From: Flavobacterium fluvii
GTDB lineage: Bacteria; Bacteroidota; Bacteroidia; Flavobacteriales; Flavobacteriaceae
Direction: 5' to 3'
DNA length: 64,000 nucleotides
Assembly: GCF_900129545.1 (NCBI RefSeq)
Contig: NZ_FQWB01000004.1
Span: 186,001 to 250,000, forward strand
The translations under genes were made by a program, and so were the position numbers. This document shows positions 55,540 to 63,273 of this stretch, piece by piece. The number at the start of each line of letters is the position of its first letter. Position 1 is the stretch's first letter. Under the pieces are notes generated by a model. That model saw only the letters and a list, made by a program, of their open reading frames with translations, was not told where the DNA came from and did not search any database.

Positions 55540-56322
55540 TTATATTTCAATCACTCCTTTAAACACAAATTTTGCCGGACCAATCAAGAAAACATTGGTA
55601 AACAAATCACTGATTTTATCAAAAGAAACGGCTAATTTTCCGCCTTCCACGTTCAAATTAATGGAAGAAGCATTGGTTTGTCCCGTGGCATTCATTGCAA
55701 TGGCAACCGCCGTGGCTCCCGTTCCGCAAGCCAAAGTTTCATCCTCAACCCCTCTTTCGTAGGTGCGAAGGGAGAAAGTATCTTCATTGACTTTTTTTAC
55801 AAAATTGATGTTACTTCCTTCTTTTCCATATAAAGGCCCATAACGAAGAGCAGCTCCGTTTTCTTTTACGTTATAATGTTCCAAATCTTCCACCAATTGC
55901 ACGTGATGTGGCGAACCCGTATTCATAAAAGTATAATCGCTTTCTTTTTTTATATCGGCAACATCAATCATCTGCAAAGAAACGATTCCATCATTGGCAA
56001 CGGTAGCGTGATGCAAACCATCGGTAGCAATAAACGTTGTTTTATCGGCAATCACGTTCAAATCTTTGGCGAAAGCCACTAAACAGCGACCACCATTACC
56101 ACACATAGAACTGGTGTTTCCGTCGGAATTGTAATAGACCATTTTGAAATCGGTCTCGGTGTCGTTTTCCAACAGAATAAGTCCATCGGCACCTATTCCG
56201 AAACGTCTGTCGCACAAACGGGCAACAAGTTGTACATTTTCCTTTGGAAAAAACCCGGAGCGATTGTCAATCATTACAAAATCGTTTCCTGTTCCCTGAT
56301 ATTTATAGAATTCTAATTGCAT
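55540..56322 (-). CDS. dapF: Diaminopimelate epimerase
   Basis: 260 residues. Converts LL- to meso-diaminopimelate for lysine and peptidoglycan. Both catalytic cysteines are visible: MCGNGGRC (first) and LACGTGATA (second), with the conserved NDFVMIDNR and RRFGIGADG loops. First gene of the unit dapF - GNAT - mltG - DUF2279, with a -7 box 21 bases upstream. Confidence 0.96.
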   Translation of the reverse strand: MQLEFYKYQGTGNDFVMIDNRSGFFPKENVQLVARLCDRRFGIGADGLILLENDTETDFKMVYYNSDGNTSSMCGNGGRCLVAFAKDLNVIADKTTFIATDGLHHATVANDGIVSLQMIDVADIKKESDYTFMNTGSPHHVQLVEDLEHYNVKENGAALRYGPLYGKEGSNINFVKKVNEDTFSLRTYERGVEDETLACGTGATAVAIAMNATGQTNASSINLNVEGGKLAVSFDKISDLFTNVFLIGPAKFVFKGVIEI

Positions 56323-56342
56323 TATTTATGTATTAAGAGTTA

Positions 56343-56350
56343 CAAAAGTA
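56343..56350 (-). promoter_or_regulatory. -7 box (TACTTTTG) of the dapF operon
   Basis: Exact TAnnTTTG on the minus strand, ending 20 bases upstream of the dapF start. No convincing -33 box. Confidence 0.5.
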
Positions 56351-56380
56351 CAAATAGATTTCAAAATATTAGGTTAATTT

Positions 56381-56505
56381 CCACCGCAAAGACACGAAGG
56401 CACAAAGTTTTAATTTTAAAAAAAACTATTAATTCACTAATTCATAGAAATAAACCATCATATATCTTATTTGACTTTTTTCTTTGCGCCTTTGCTTCTT
56501 CGTGG
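56381..56505. repeat. Inverted repeat of CGCAAAGACACGAAGG type
   Basis: Left arm 56381-56407 (CCACCGCAAAGACACGAAGG then CACAAAG) and right arm 56482-56505 (CTTTGCGCC, TTTGCTTCTTCGTGGC). Arms are complementary with a few mismatches, separated by about 74 AT-rich bases. It occupies most of the 302-base gap between dapF and htrA; no gene is seen there. Confidence 0.8.
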
Positions 56506-56624
56506 CAAGAAAACGCAAAATATTAATGATACGTTAAAGATTGTTAACCGAGCGTTAAACTGTTTTTTTGAAATTTCAAATTTTATAATTTTACGTAGTA
56601 AATTCTTTAAATAACTATAAAACC

Positions 56625-58022
56625 ATGAAACGATTTTCAAGCCTATTTTTAGTGTCATTGTTAAGTGGAGCCGTAACTTTAGGTTCTTACAAATTGTTAT
56701 TTGACGACAATGGCTATTTTTCAAAAAACAAATCCATAACCACTTTAGCTCCCGATTCGTATGGTCGAACAGTGGGCTTATCGGCAGAAACCGTTGATTT
56801 TACCGAAGCTGCCGACAAAACCATTCACACCGTGGTTCACGTAAAAAATGTTTCCCGAACAACCGTTTCTAATCCTATTTTAGAATATTTTTATGGTTTT
56901 AGAGGAGGTCAACAGCAAGAACAAGTGGGGACAGGTTCCGGCGTAATCATTTCGGAAGACGGTTATATCGTGACCAACAACCACGTGATAAAAGATGCCT
57001 CGGAAATAGAAATCACGCTCAACAACAAGAAATCGTATCCCGCAAAACTCATCGGAACCGATTCGAAAATGGATATTGCCTTATTAAAAATAAATGCCGA
57101 CGAGAAACTGCCTTACACCACCTTTGCCAATTCTGATTCGGTAAAAATTGGCGAATGGGTTTTGGCCGTTGGAAATCCCTACAACTTGACCTCGACCGTG
57201 ACGGCGGGAATTATTTCGGCCAAAGCCAGAAATCTGGACACCAGCGGAATCCAGTCGTTCATCCAAACCGATGCCGCCGTAAACCCCGGAAACAGTGGTG
57301 GTGCCTTGGTCAATACCCGTGGCGAATTGATCGGAATCAACACGATGATTTCGTCTCCAACAGGCAGTTATGCCGGTTATTCCTTTGCAATTCCATCCAA
57401 CAATGCCAAAAAAATTATCGATGATTTAATTGAATTTGGAAACGTGCAAAGAGGCGTTCTTGGTGTTAAAGGAGGCGAATTGAATGGAGAAGTTTCAAAA
57501 AAATTGGGAGTTAAAGATACTCAAGGTTTCTACATAGATGAAGTACAGAAAAATTCGGGTGCCGAAAAAGCCGGAATGCAAAAAGGAGACATCATCATCA
57601 AATTGGACAACCAAAATATCTCAACCTATGCCGATCTTTCGGGTTACATCAACACCAAAAGACCAAACGACAAAGTGCAAGTGACCTACATCAGGGAAGG
57701 GAAAAACAAAGTGGTTCCAGTCACTCTAAGCAAAAACGAGTTTTTCAACATGGAATTCAAAGGTTTGGAATTAGAAAATATTGATGCTGCTGACAAAAAA
57801 AGGTTCCATCTGGATGGTGGTGCAAGAATCAAATCCATTACCAATGAAAACTTGAAACAATACGAAGAAGACCTCAAAGGAAACATTATCCTGAGCATCG
57901 ACAATGTCAAAATTAAAGACATCGAATCAGCTTCCAAACTTTTGAACAAAAAAGCCGAAAACCAAAGCGTTCAAATGGAAATGATCAATAAACGAGGAGA
58001 AATCATTCGAATCATAATTTAG
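56625..58022 (+). CDS. HtrA/DegP-family periplasmic serine protease
   Basis: 465 residues. N-terminal signal or anchor (FSSLFLVSLLSGAVTLGSY), trypsin-like domain with the triad His (TNNHVI), Asp (KMDIALLK) and Ser (NPGNSGGALV), then PDZ1 (about 275-370, GVLGVKGGELNG, AGMQKGDIIIKLD) and a second, shorter PDZ (about 380-465). Degrades or refolds misfolded envelope proteins under stress. DegP versus DegQ cannot be told apart from sequence here. Confidence 0.95.
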   Translation: MKRFSSLFLVSLLSGAVTLGSYKLLFDDNGYFSKNKSITTLAPDSYGRTVGLSAETVDFTEAADKTIHTVVHVKNVSRTTVSNPILEYFYGFRGGQQQEQVGTGSGVIISEDGYIVTNNHVIKDASEIEITLNNKKSYPAKLIGTDSKMDIALLKINADEKLPYTTFANSDSVKIGEWVLAVGNPYNLTSTVTAGIISAKARNLDTSGIQSFIQTDAAVNPGNSGGALVNTRGELIGINTMISSPTGSYAGYSFAIPSNNAKKIIDDLIEFGNVQRGVLGVKGGELNGEVSKKLGVKDTQGFYIDEVQKNSGAEKAGMQKGDIIIKLDNQNISTYADLSGYINTKRPNDKVQVTYIREGKNKVVPVTLSKNEFFNMEFKGLELENIDAADKKRFHLDGGARIKSITNENLKQYEEDLKGNIILSIDNVKIKDIESASKLLNKKAENQSVQMEMINKRGEIIRIII

Positions 58023-58049
58023 AAACCCTCAACTAGGTTAAAAAAACAG

Positions 58050-58097
58050 GCCGCAGATTCGCAGATTTTTTTTAATTAATCTAGCGGAATCTGCGGC
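58050..58097. repeat. 11-bp inverted repeat between htrA and the Lrp gene
   Basis: GCCGCAGATTC at 58050-58060 and GAATCTGCGGC at 58087-58097. It lies between convergent stops and belongs to the CACAGATT-type repeat family. It may end transcription from both sides. Confidence 0.75.
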
Positions 58098-58104
58098 TAA
58101 CTTT

Positions 58105-58563
58105 TTAAATAGGCAAAACAGTCGTGCTCTTTACTTCCGAAATAATAAAAAAACTGTTAATCAGGGAAACCTCGGGTAAAATCGACAACTTTTTTTGATG
58201 AAAATTGTGATAGCTTTCCATATCGGGCAAGATGATTTTGAGCATATAATCGAAACTTCCCGAAATAAAATTACATTCGACCACTTCCGGCATGTTCATG
58301 ATGGATTGATTGAATCCTGCCGAAACATCGTAGGTTTGTTTGACCAACGTCACTTGACAATACACCATCAGGTTATTGCCTAATTTCTTCTTGTTCAAAA
58401 TCGAAACATATTTCTCGATAATACCCTCCTTTTCCAAACGCTTCACGCGATCGTGAACCGGCGTAAGCGAAAGATTGATTTTATTGGCTATGTCCTTCAG
58501 CGTCAGATGCGCATCCACTTGAAGGAGACGCAGGATTTTTTTGTCGGTTTCGTCTAAAATCAT
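58105..58563 (-). CDS. Lrp/AsnC-family transcriptional regulator
   Basis: 152 residues from ATG 58563 (MILDETDKKILRLLQVDAH), preferred over an upstream ATG at 58575 because it gives the family N-terminus. The helix-turn-helix is DIANKINLSLTPVHDRVKRLEKEGII. The RAM ligand-binding domain follows with VVECNFISGSFDYMLKI. Divergent from alanine dehydrogenase across 211 bases. In several bacteria an Lrp/AsnC regulator next to ald responds to alanine, which suggests but does not prove that it controls ald here. Confidence 0.93.
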   Translation of the reverse strand: MILDETDKKILRLLQVDAHLTLKDIANKINLSLTPVHDRVKRLEKEGIIEKYVSILNKKKLGNNLMVYCQVTLVKQTYDVSAGFNQSIMNMPEVVECNFISGSFDYMLKIILPDMESYHNFHQKKLSILPEVSLINSFFIISEVKSTTVLPI

Positions 58564-58726
58564 AACAATAAACATTTAATTTGTTATATTTAAAACATTT
58601 GAAATCAGATATTTTTTCGTTTTGGAAAGACAAAAAGCTATCGATTCAGAAATATTTTATGTAAAAATACCAAATAAAACTGTTATTTTCTTAATTCAAA
58701 CCCATTCAACCTAATATTTTCTTTCT

Positions 58727-58757
58727 ATTGTAAATTTGTATATATTTTCAATACAAT
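58727..58757. promoter_or_regulatory. Candidate operator: ATTGTA-N19-TACAAT at the ald promoter
   Basis: Inverted repeat with arms 58727-58732 and 58752-58757 spanning the ald -7 box. The position suits regulator binding, perhaps the Lrp protein, but short arms make chance possible. Confidence 0.3.
58731..58738 (+). promoter_or_regulatory. -7 box (TAAATTTG) of ald
   Basis: Exact TAnnTTTG match, 36 bases before the chosen ATG at 58775. An in-frame ATG at 58736 overlaps the box and is rejected as start. Confidence 0.55.
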
Positions 58758-58774
58758 CACTAAACCAGACTATT

Positions 58775-59905
58775 ATGATCATTGGAATCCCGAAAGAAAT
58801 CAAAAACAACGAAAATCGTGTGGCGCTAACCCCAGCCGGAGTAGCCGAATTCAAAAAACACGGACATCGTGTATATGTGCAAAAAAGCGCAGGAGAGAAC
58901 AGCGGTTTTAGCGACAAAGACTATGCCGAAGCTGGAGCCGAACTATTGCCGACCATTGAAGCCGTTTATGACATTGCCGAAATGATTATCAAGGTAAAAG
59001 AACCCATTGCCTCAGAATACCCGCTTATCAAAAAAGACCAATTACTATTTACCTATTTCCACTTTGCTTCTTCCGAGCCATTGACTTATGCGATGATGGA
59101 ACGCGAAGCAGTTTGCTTGGCTTATGAAACGGTTGAAAAACCAGATCGTAGTTTGCCATTATTGGTACCAATGTCCGAAGTGGCAGGAAGAATGTCTATT
59201 CAGGAAGGAGCCAAATATCTGGAAAAACCGATGAAAGGAAAAGGAATTCTTCTTGGAGGAGTTCCCGGAGTTGCGCCAGCAAAAGTAGTCGTTTTAGGTG
59301 GCGGAATCGTTGGAACTCAAGCTGCAAAAATGGCCGCTGGATTTGGTGCCCAAGTAACCATAATGGACGTGAGTTTACCACGTTTGCGTTATTTGTCTGA
59401 CGTGATGCCAGCCAATGTGACGACTCTTATGTCAAACCATTACAACATTCGCGAAGCCATTGCCCAAGCCGATTTGGTTATTGGAGCAGTTTTGATTCCT
59501 GGTGCCAAAGCGCCACATTTAATCACTCGCAACATGTTAAAACTAATGGCTCCCGGAACCGTGGTAGTTGACGTTGCCGTTGACCAAGGAGGTTGCATCG
59601 AAACTTGTTCCCCAACAACACACGAAAATCCAACTTTCATCATCGACGACATTGTTCACTATTGCGTGGCAAATATGCCGGGTGCCGTTCCTTATACTTC
59701 CACATTGGCGTTGACCAATGCCACTTTGCCTTATGCTTTGCAATTGGCCAACAAAGGATGGAAAAAAGCTTGCGCCGAGAATGAAGAATTGAAAAAAGGA
59801 CTCAATGTTGCCAATGGCAAGATTGTCTATAAAGGTGTTGCCGATGCTTGGAACTTGCCTTTTGAAGATGTAGAAACCGCTTTGGAAGATCTTGTTTATG
59901 CGTAA
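58775..59905 (+). CDS. ald: Alanine dehydrogenase
   Basis: 376 residues. NAD-dependent interconversion of L-alanine and pyruvate plus ammonia. Begins MIIGIPKEIKNNENRVALTP, the standard N-terminus of the AlaDH/PNT family, with Arg and Lys for pyruvate binding. The Rossmann segment VVVLGGGIVGTQAAKMA is intact, and HFASSEPLT and GGCIETCSPTTHENP match AlaDH. The ATG at 58775 is chosen over 58736 because the latter overlaps the -7 box. Ends at a strong terminator. Confidence 0.95.
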   Translation: MIIGIPKEIKNNENRVALTPAGVAEFKKHGHRVYVQKSAGENSGFSDKDYAEAGAELLPTIEAVYDIAEMIIKVKEPIASEYPLIKKDQLLFTYFHFASSEPLTYAMMEREAVCLAYETVEKPDRSLPLLVPMSEVAGRMSIQEGAKYLEKPMKGKGILLGGVPGVAPAKVVVLGGGIVGTQAAKMAAGFGAQVTIMDVSLPRLRYLSDVMPANVTTLMSNHYNIREAIAQADLVIGAVLIPGAKAPHLITRNMLKLMAPGTVVVDVAVDQGGCIETCSPTTHENPTFIIDDIVHYCVANMPGAVPYTSTLALTNATLPYALQLANKGWKKACAENEELKKGLNVANGKIVYKGVADAWNLPFEDVETALEDLVYA

Positions 59906-59956
59906 TTTCATTAGCATCAAGAATTAAGTTTCAAGACTTGATTCCTATATAAACAG

Positions 59957-59992
59957 AAATCCGTCAAGTTTTATAACGAGACGGATTTTTTT
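59957..59992 (+). terminator. Terminator of ald
   Basis: AAATCCGTC at 59957-59965 pairs with GACGGATTT at 59980-59988, then a T-run. Confidence 0.85.
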
Positions 59993-59999
59993 ATTGTTT

Positions 60000-60161
60000 T
60001 TGGCACACTGATGACACAGATGGTGCGGATTATCACGGATTTAAATTCTATCGGCGGAAATCCGTTTCATCCGTGTTATCTGTGGCCTGTTTTTTAATTA
60101 CTTAAGCAACACTATTCTTTCGTTTTAGTAAATAATTGGCACGCAGATTTACGCAGATTTT
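60000..60161. repeat. CACAGATT/CACGGATT repeat cluster between ald and the permease
   Basis: An inverted repeat with arms near 60013-60041 (GACACAGAT, CACGGATTT) and 60058-60087 (AAATCCGT, CCGTG, ATCTGTG), plus a lone half-element at 60138-60161 (GGCACGCAGATTTACGCAGA). After it come short AACTGAATACTGA-type words up to 60200. No gene in this gap. Confidence 0.75.
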
Positions 60162-60201
60162 ATGAGTTACAAACTGAACACTAAAAACTGAATACTGACC
60201 A

Positions 60202-61611
60202 CTACTCTTTCGGTTTCGTCAAATAGTACACCGGAATTCCCGTCAGCATAATCAAGACGCCCCAACCGCAAGTCGAGAATTTAGTCAGCAATAAAGATAT
60301 GGATACCGCCGAAGCAATAATGATGTACAAAAACGGCAAGAAAGGGTAACCAAAAGCTTTATATGGTCTTTCTGCATCCGGCATTTTCTTGCGCAGAATA
60401 AATATTCCGTAGATGGTCAAAATGTAAAATATCAATACAATGATGACCACATAATCCAACAAATCCCCATATTTTCCTGTCAAACACAAAACCGAAGCCC
60501 AGATACATTGTACCCATAAAGCCCAAGCCGGAACACTGGCATCGTTCAAAGTTGCCGCTTTTTTAAGAAACAAACCATCTTTTGCCATAGTGTAATATAC
60601 TCTGGCTCCCGCCATAATCAAACCATTGTTGCAGGCAAAAGTCGAAATCATGATCATTACGGCAATAATAATCGTCCCCATATCGCCAAAAGTATGTTGC
60701 GAAGCGGCTACCGCAACCCTGTCCGAAGGAACTGTGGCTATTTCTTGAAGCGGCATCACGGCCAAATACATCAAATTGGCAAGAATATAAATGATGGTCA
60801 CGATGAAAGTTCCCAAAAACAAACTCAATCCCACATTACGCTTTGGATTCTTGATTTCGCCGGCAATAAAAGTCACGCCAACCCAAGCATCACTTGAAAA
60901 TAACGAACCCACCATCGCTGCAGACACACCGGCAATCAAAGCCGTTCCGCCAATTGGCATCCAAGAGCCGCCGTCCACATCAAAGGAACGAGGACTCCAA
61001 GCATCGGCCCAGTTGGCATTCCAAATTTCTGCTTTGGCAGCCAAGAGGAAACCGAAAACAATCAAACCAAACAAAGACAGAATTTTGATAATTGTCAAGA
61101 TTGTTTGCATTATTTTACTGTTTTTCACCCCACGACTATTGACGTAAGTCAACAGAACAATGGTAATTATGGAAACAATTTGGGCTGCATTCAATTGGAA
61201 AGAACCTATTTCATACAAAATATTTTCATTGCTCAAAGAGGGAATGATATAAGCCGAAAATTTCGAAAACCCCACACCCACCGCGGCAATAGTTCCCGTT
61301 TGAATCACCGCAAAGAAACTCCAACCGTAGAGAAAAGCAATCAGCTTGTTGTAAGCTTCCTTGAGGTACACGTATTGTCCGCCCGCTTTGGGAAACATTG
61401 CGCTCAACTCGCCATAACTCACGGCGGCAATCATCGTGATTAATCCAGAAACAAGCCAAATCAAGGTCAGCCATCCTGCTGAACCCACCTGTCTGGCGAT
61501 GTCCGAGCTTACAATAAATATCCCCGAACCTATCATCGAGCCCACCACGAGCATTGTTCCGTCCAGTAATCCGAGTTCTCTTTTAAAATGGTCTTGACTG
61601 TGGTCTTGCAT
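60202..61611 (-). CDS. APC-superfamily amino-acid permease
   Basis: 469 residues with about 12 transmembrane helices. The first unwound helix GSMIGSGIFIVSSDIA is the APC substrate-site signature, and GGQYVYLKEAYNKLIAFLYGW is the typical TM3 segment. GAT/LAT-type permeases carry neutral amino acids. Its neighbour is ald, though convergent to it and separated by repeats, so a role in alanine uptake is only suggested. Confidence 0.93.
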   Translation of the reverse strand: MQDHSQDHFKRELGLLDGTMLVVGSMIGSGIFIVSSDIARQVGSAGWLTLIWLVSGLITMIAAVSYGELSAMFPKAGGQYVYLKEAYNKLIAFLYGWSFFAVIQTGTIAAVGVGFSKFSAYIIPSLSNENILYEIGSFQLNAAQIVSIITIVLLTYVNSRGVKNSKIMQTILTIIKILSLFGLIVFGFLLAAKAEIWNANWADAWSPRSFDVDGGSWMPIGGTALIAGVSAAMVGSLFSSDAWVGVTFIAGEIKNPKRNVGLSLFLGTFIVTIIYILANLMYLAVMPLQEIATVPSDRVAVAASQHTFGDMGTIIIAVMIMISTFACNNGLIMAGARVYYTMAKDGLFLKKAATLNDASVPAWALWVQCIWASVLCLTGKYGDLLDYVVIIVLIFYILTIYGIFILRKKMPDAERPYKAFGYPFLPFLYIIIASAVSISLLLTKFSTCGWGVLIMLTGIPVYYLTKPKE

Positions 61612-61697
61612 ATTATTTTGGTTTTGTTTTTTTGGTTGGCTAAAGATATACTTTTTTTGGAAATAGCCGAATAGTTGGTTTTAAATTAGAAAATTAG

Positions 61698-61732
61698 TTT
61701 GAATGGTTTGTAGTCTATTTTTTATATCTTTG
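61698..61732 (+). promoter_or_regulatory. Candidate promoter of the Mrr-type gene
   Basis: TTTG at 61698-61701 and TATCTTTG at 61725-61732 (gap 23). It ends 98 bases before the start; the leader contains short inverted words (ACCTG at 61737-61741, CAGGT at 61764-61768). Confidence 0.45.
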
Positions 61733-61830
61733 AAAGACCTGCCTTAGACTAAGCTTACTCAATCAGGTAGGATTGTGTAGAGATTGTCAAACTAGTATAA
61801 AACTCAAAACAAACTGAACAAACAATAAAA

Positions 61831-62694
61831 ATGGATAAACATTTTAAATATAAATACGACGACCTATTTAATCCGCTCATCAAAGCACTCAAGAAATTAG
61901 GAGGTTCAGGTTCTATAAGCGAAATTGAGGAAGAAGTTGCTCAAATGTTGAAGTTGAGCGAAGATGAAATAAATGAAATTCATCGTGAAAGCACGACAAA
62001 AATTGCTTATCGCCTTGCATGGGCTCGAAATTACTTAAAAAGATATGGTATACTTGACAACTCTTCACGTGGGATTTGGGCGCTTACAGAAAAAGGACAG
62101 AAAACAGAAGAAGTTGACAAAGAAAAGGTAAAAAGAACAGTAGTTAAAATAGATAAAGAAGAAAGAAATAAAAAACCTAAAAAAGAAGTTGACGAACCTC
62201 AAGTAGAAATTACTACTGAAGAAATAGAAGAGTTTGGTTGGCAAGATAAACTGATAAAAATATTACGTGAAATAAAACCTGACCAATTCGAACGACTTTG
62301 TCAAAGATTATTAAGGGAATTAGGTTTTATAAATGTTGAAGTTACTGGTCGAACAAATGACGGTGGAATTGATGGGAAAGGAATATTTAAAATTGGAAGT
62401 GTTTTATCATTTCACGTTGTATTCCAAGCCAAAAGATATCAGGGTTCCGTATCTTCTTCAACCATTCGTGATTTTCGCGGAGCAATGAGCGGAAGAGCTG
62501 ATAAAGGACTAATATTAACGACAGGAAGTTTTACACGTGAAGCGAAAAAAGAAGCGGTAAGAGATGGAGCAATTCCAATCGACTTGATTGATGGAAATGA
62601 ATTTTCAGAAAGATTAAAAATGCTCAACCTTGGAGTTGATGTTGAAATGGTAGAAGAAGTAAAAATAAAATCCGATTGGTTTAAAAACATATAA
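61831..62694 (+). CDS. Mrr-type restriction endonuclease (orphan)
   Basis: 287 residues. An N-terminal winged-helix domain (Mrr_N; SISEIEEEVAQML... YLKRYGILDNSSRGIWALTEKG) is followed by a charged linker and a C-terminal Mrr_cat PD-(D/E)xK nuclease. Active-site residues are seen in GRTNDGGIDGKGIF (Asp) and VVFQAKRYQG (Q-x-K). IRDFRGAMSGRADKGLILTTG is the typical following helix. Mrr enzymes cut methylated foreign DNA; no methyltransferase or specificity gene is nearby. Immediately followed by a GC-rich inverted repeat. Likely an accessory defence gene. Confidence 0.9.
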   Translation: MDKHFKYKYDDLFNPLIKALKKLGGSGSISEIEEEVAQMLKLSEDEINEIHRESTTKIAYRLAWARNYLKRYGILDNSSRGIWALTEKGQKTEEVDKEKVKRTVVKIDKEERNKKPKKEVDEPQVEITTEEIEEFGWQDKLIKILREIKPDQFERLCQRLLRELGFINVEVTGRTNDGGIDGKGIFKIGSVLSFHVVFQAKRYQGSVSSSTIRDFRGAMSGRADKGLILTTGSFTREAKKEAVRDGAIPIDLIDGNEFSERLKMLNLGVDVEMVEEVKIKSDWFKNI

Positions 62695-62709
62695 AACTCT
62701 TCTTCCCTC

Positions 62710-62808
62710 GCTAGCGCTAGCGTCCCGCTCGTGCCCACAAACAAAAGCAATTAAAACAAAGACTGATAAATAAATTGGAATGGACACGAGCGGGACGCTC
62801 GCGCTAGC
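62710..62808. repeat. GC-rich inverted repeat, 28-bp arms
   Basis: Arms 62710-62737 and 62781-62808 are complementary at 26 of 28 positions (shared core AGCGTCCCGCTCGTG), around a 43-base AT-rich loop. Very GC-rich in an AT-rich genome. Located 15 bases after the Mrr stop and 37 before the next start. REP/BIME-like; might also act as a transcription barrier. Confidence 0.9.
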
Positions 62809-62845
62809 AGAAGCTTTTAATAAAAAAACAATAAATAGAAAATAT

Positions 62846-63235
62846 ATGATTCTAAAAACTAACATTAAATTTATTGTCGGGCTTATTTTATTGATAAACC
62901 TTTCAACATTTGCACAAGAAAAAAAATGTTCTGATTTTAAGACTGGCAATTTCAAATACTCTAAACAAGAGTATAAAAAATATAAAGTTACAAGATATAA
63001 TTCAATTCAAATTGAAACAGACACTACAACTGGAGTTAAAATGGAAGGTTCCATAAGTTGGAAATCGGATTGCGAATATGAACTCACATATACAAAAGTA
63101 AGTGAACCAAAATACGCCAAAGCAATTGGTCAGAAATTAAAAGTAGAAATAATAAAAATTACCGGAAATACAATCCTATGTAAAAGTGAAGGTGGCGGGG
63201 TAACGCTAGAAATAGAAATGATCAAAACTGATTAA
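62846..63235 (+). CDS. Small secreted protein of unknown function (129 residues)
   Basis: The ATG at 62846 starts a signal peptide (MILKTNIKFIVGLILLINL, then STFAQ). Upstream in-frame codons from 62780 lie inside the GC-rich repeat and are not a real N-terminus. The mature part begins EKKCSDFKTGNFKY and contains YKVTRYNSIQIET, ISWKSDCEYELTYTK and a Gly-rich end; the conserved Cys pair (CSDF, SDCEY) may form a disulphide. I recognise this as a flavobacterial family sometimes labelled DNA topoisomerase IV in databases, which the sequence does not support. A lipocalin-like beta fold is possible. Role unknown. Confidence 0.75.
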   Translation: MILKTNIKFIVGLILLINLSTFAQEKKCSDFKTGNFKYSKQEYKKYKVTRYNSIQIETDTTTGVKMEGSISWKSDCEYELTYTKVSEPKYAKAIGQKLKVEIIKITGNTILCKSEGGGVTLEIEMIKTD

Positions 63236-63273
63236 AAATAATTCTCAACAGCAAAAAACTCAAAATTAAATCT

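Noticed and set aside
62710-62808. GC-rich inverted repeat as an integron attC site.
   Set aside because: No GTTRRRY/RYYYAAC core sites at the ends and no integrase in the window.
62780-62845. N-terminal extension of the small secreted protein (reading into the GC-rich repeat).
   Set aside because: The codons fall in the inverted repeat arm, and a proper signal peptide begins at 62846.
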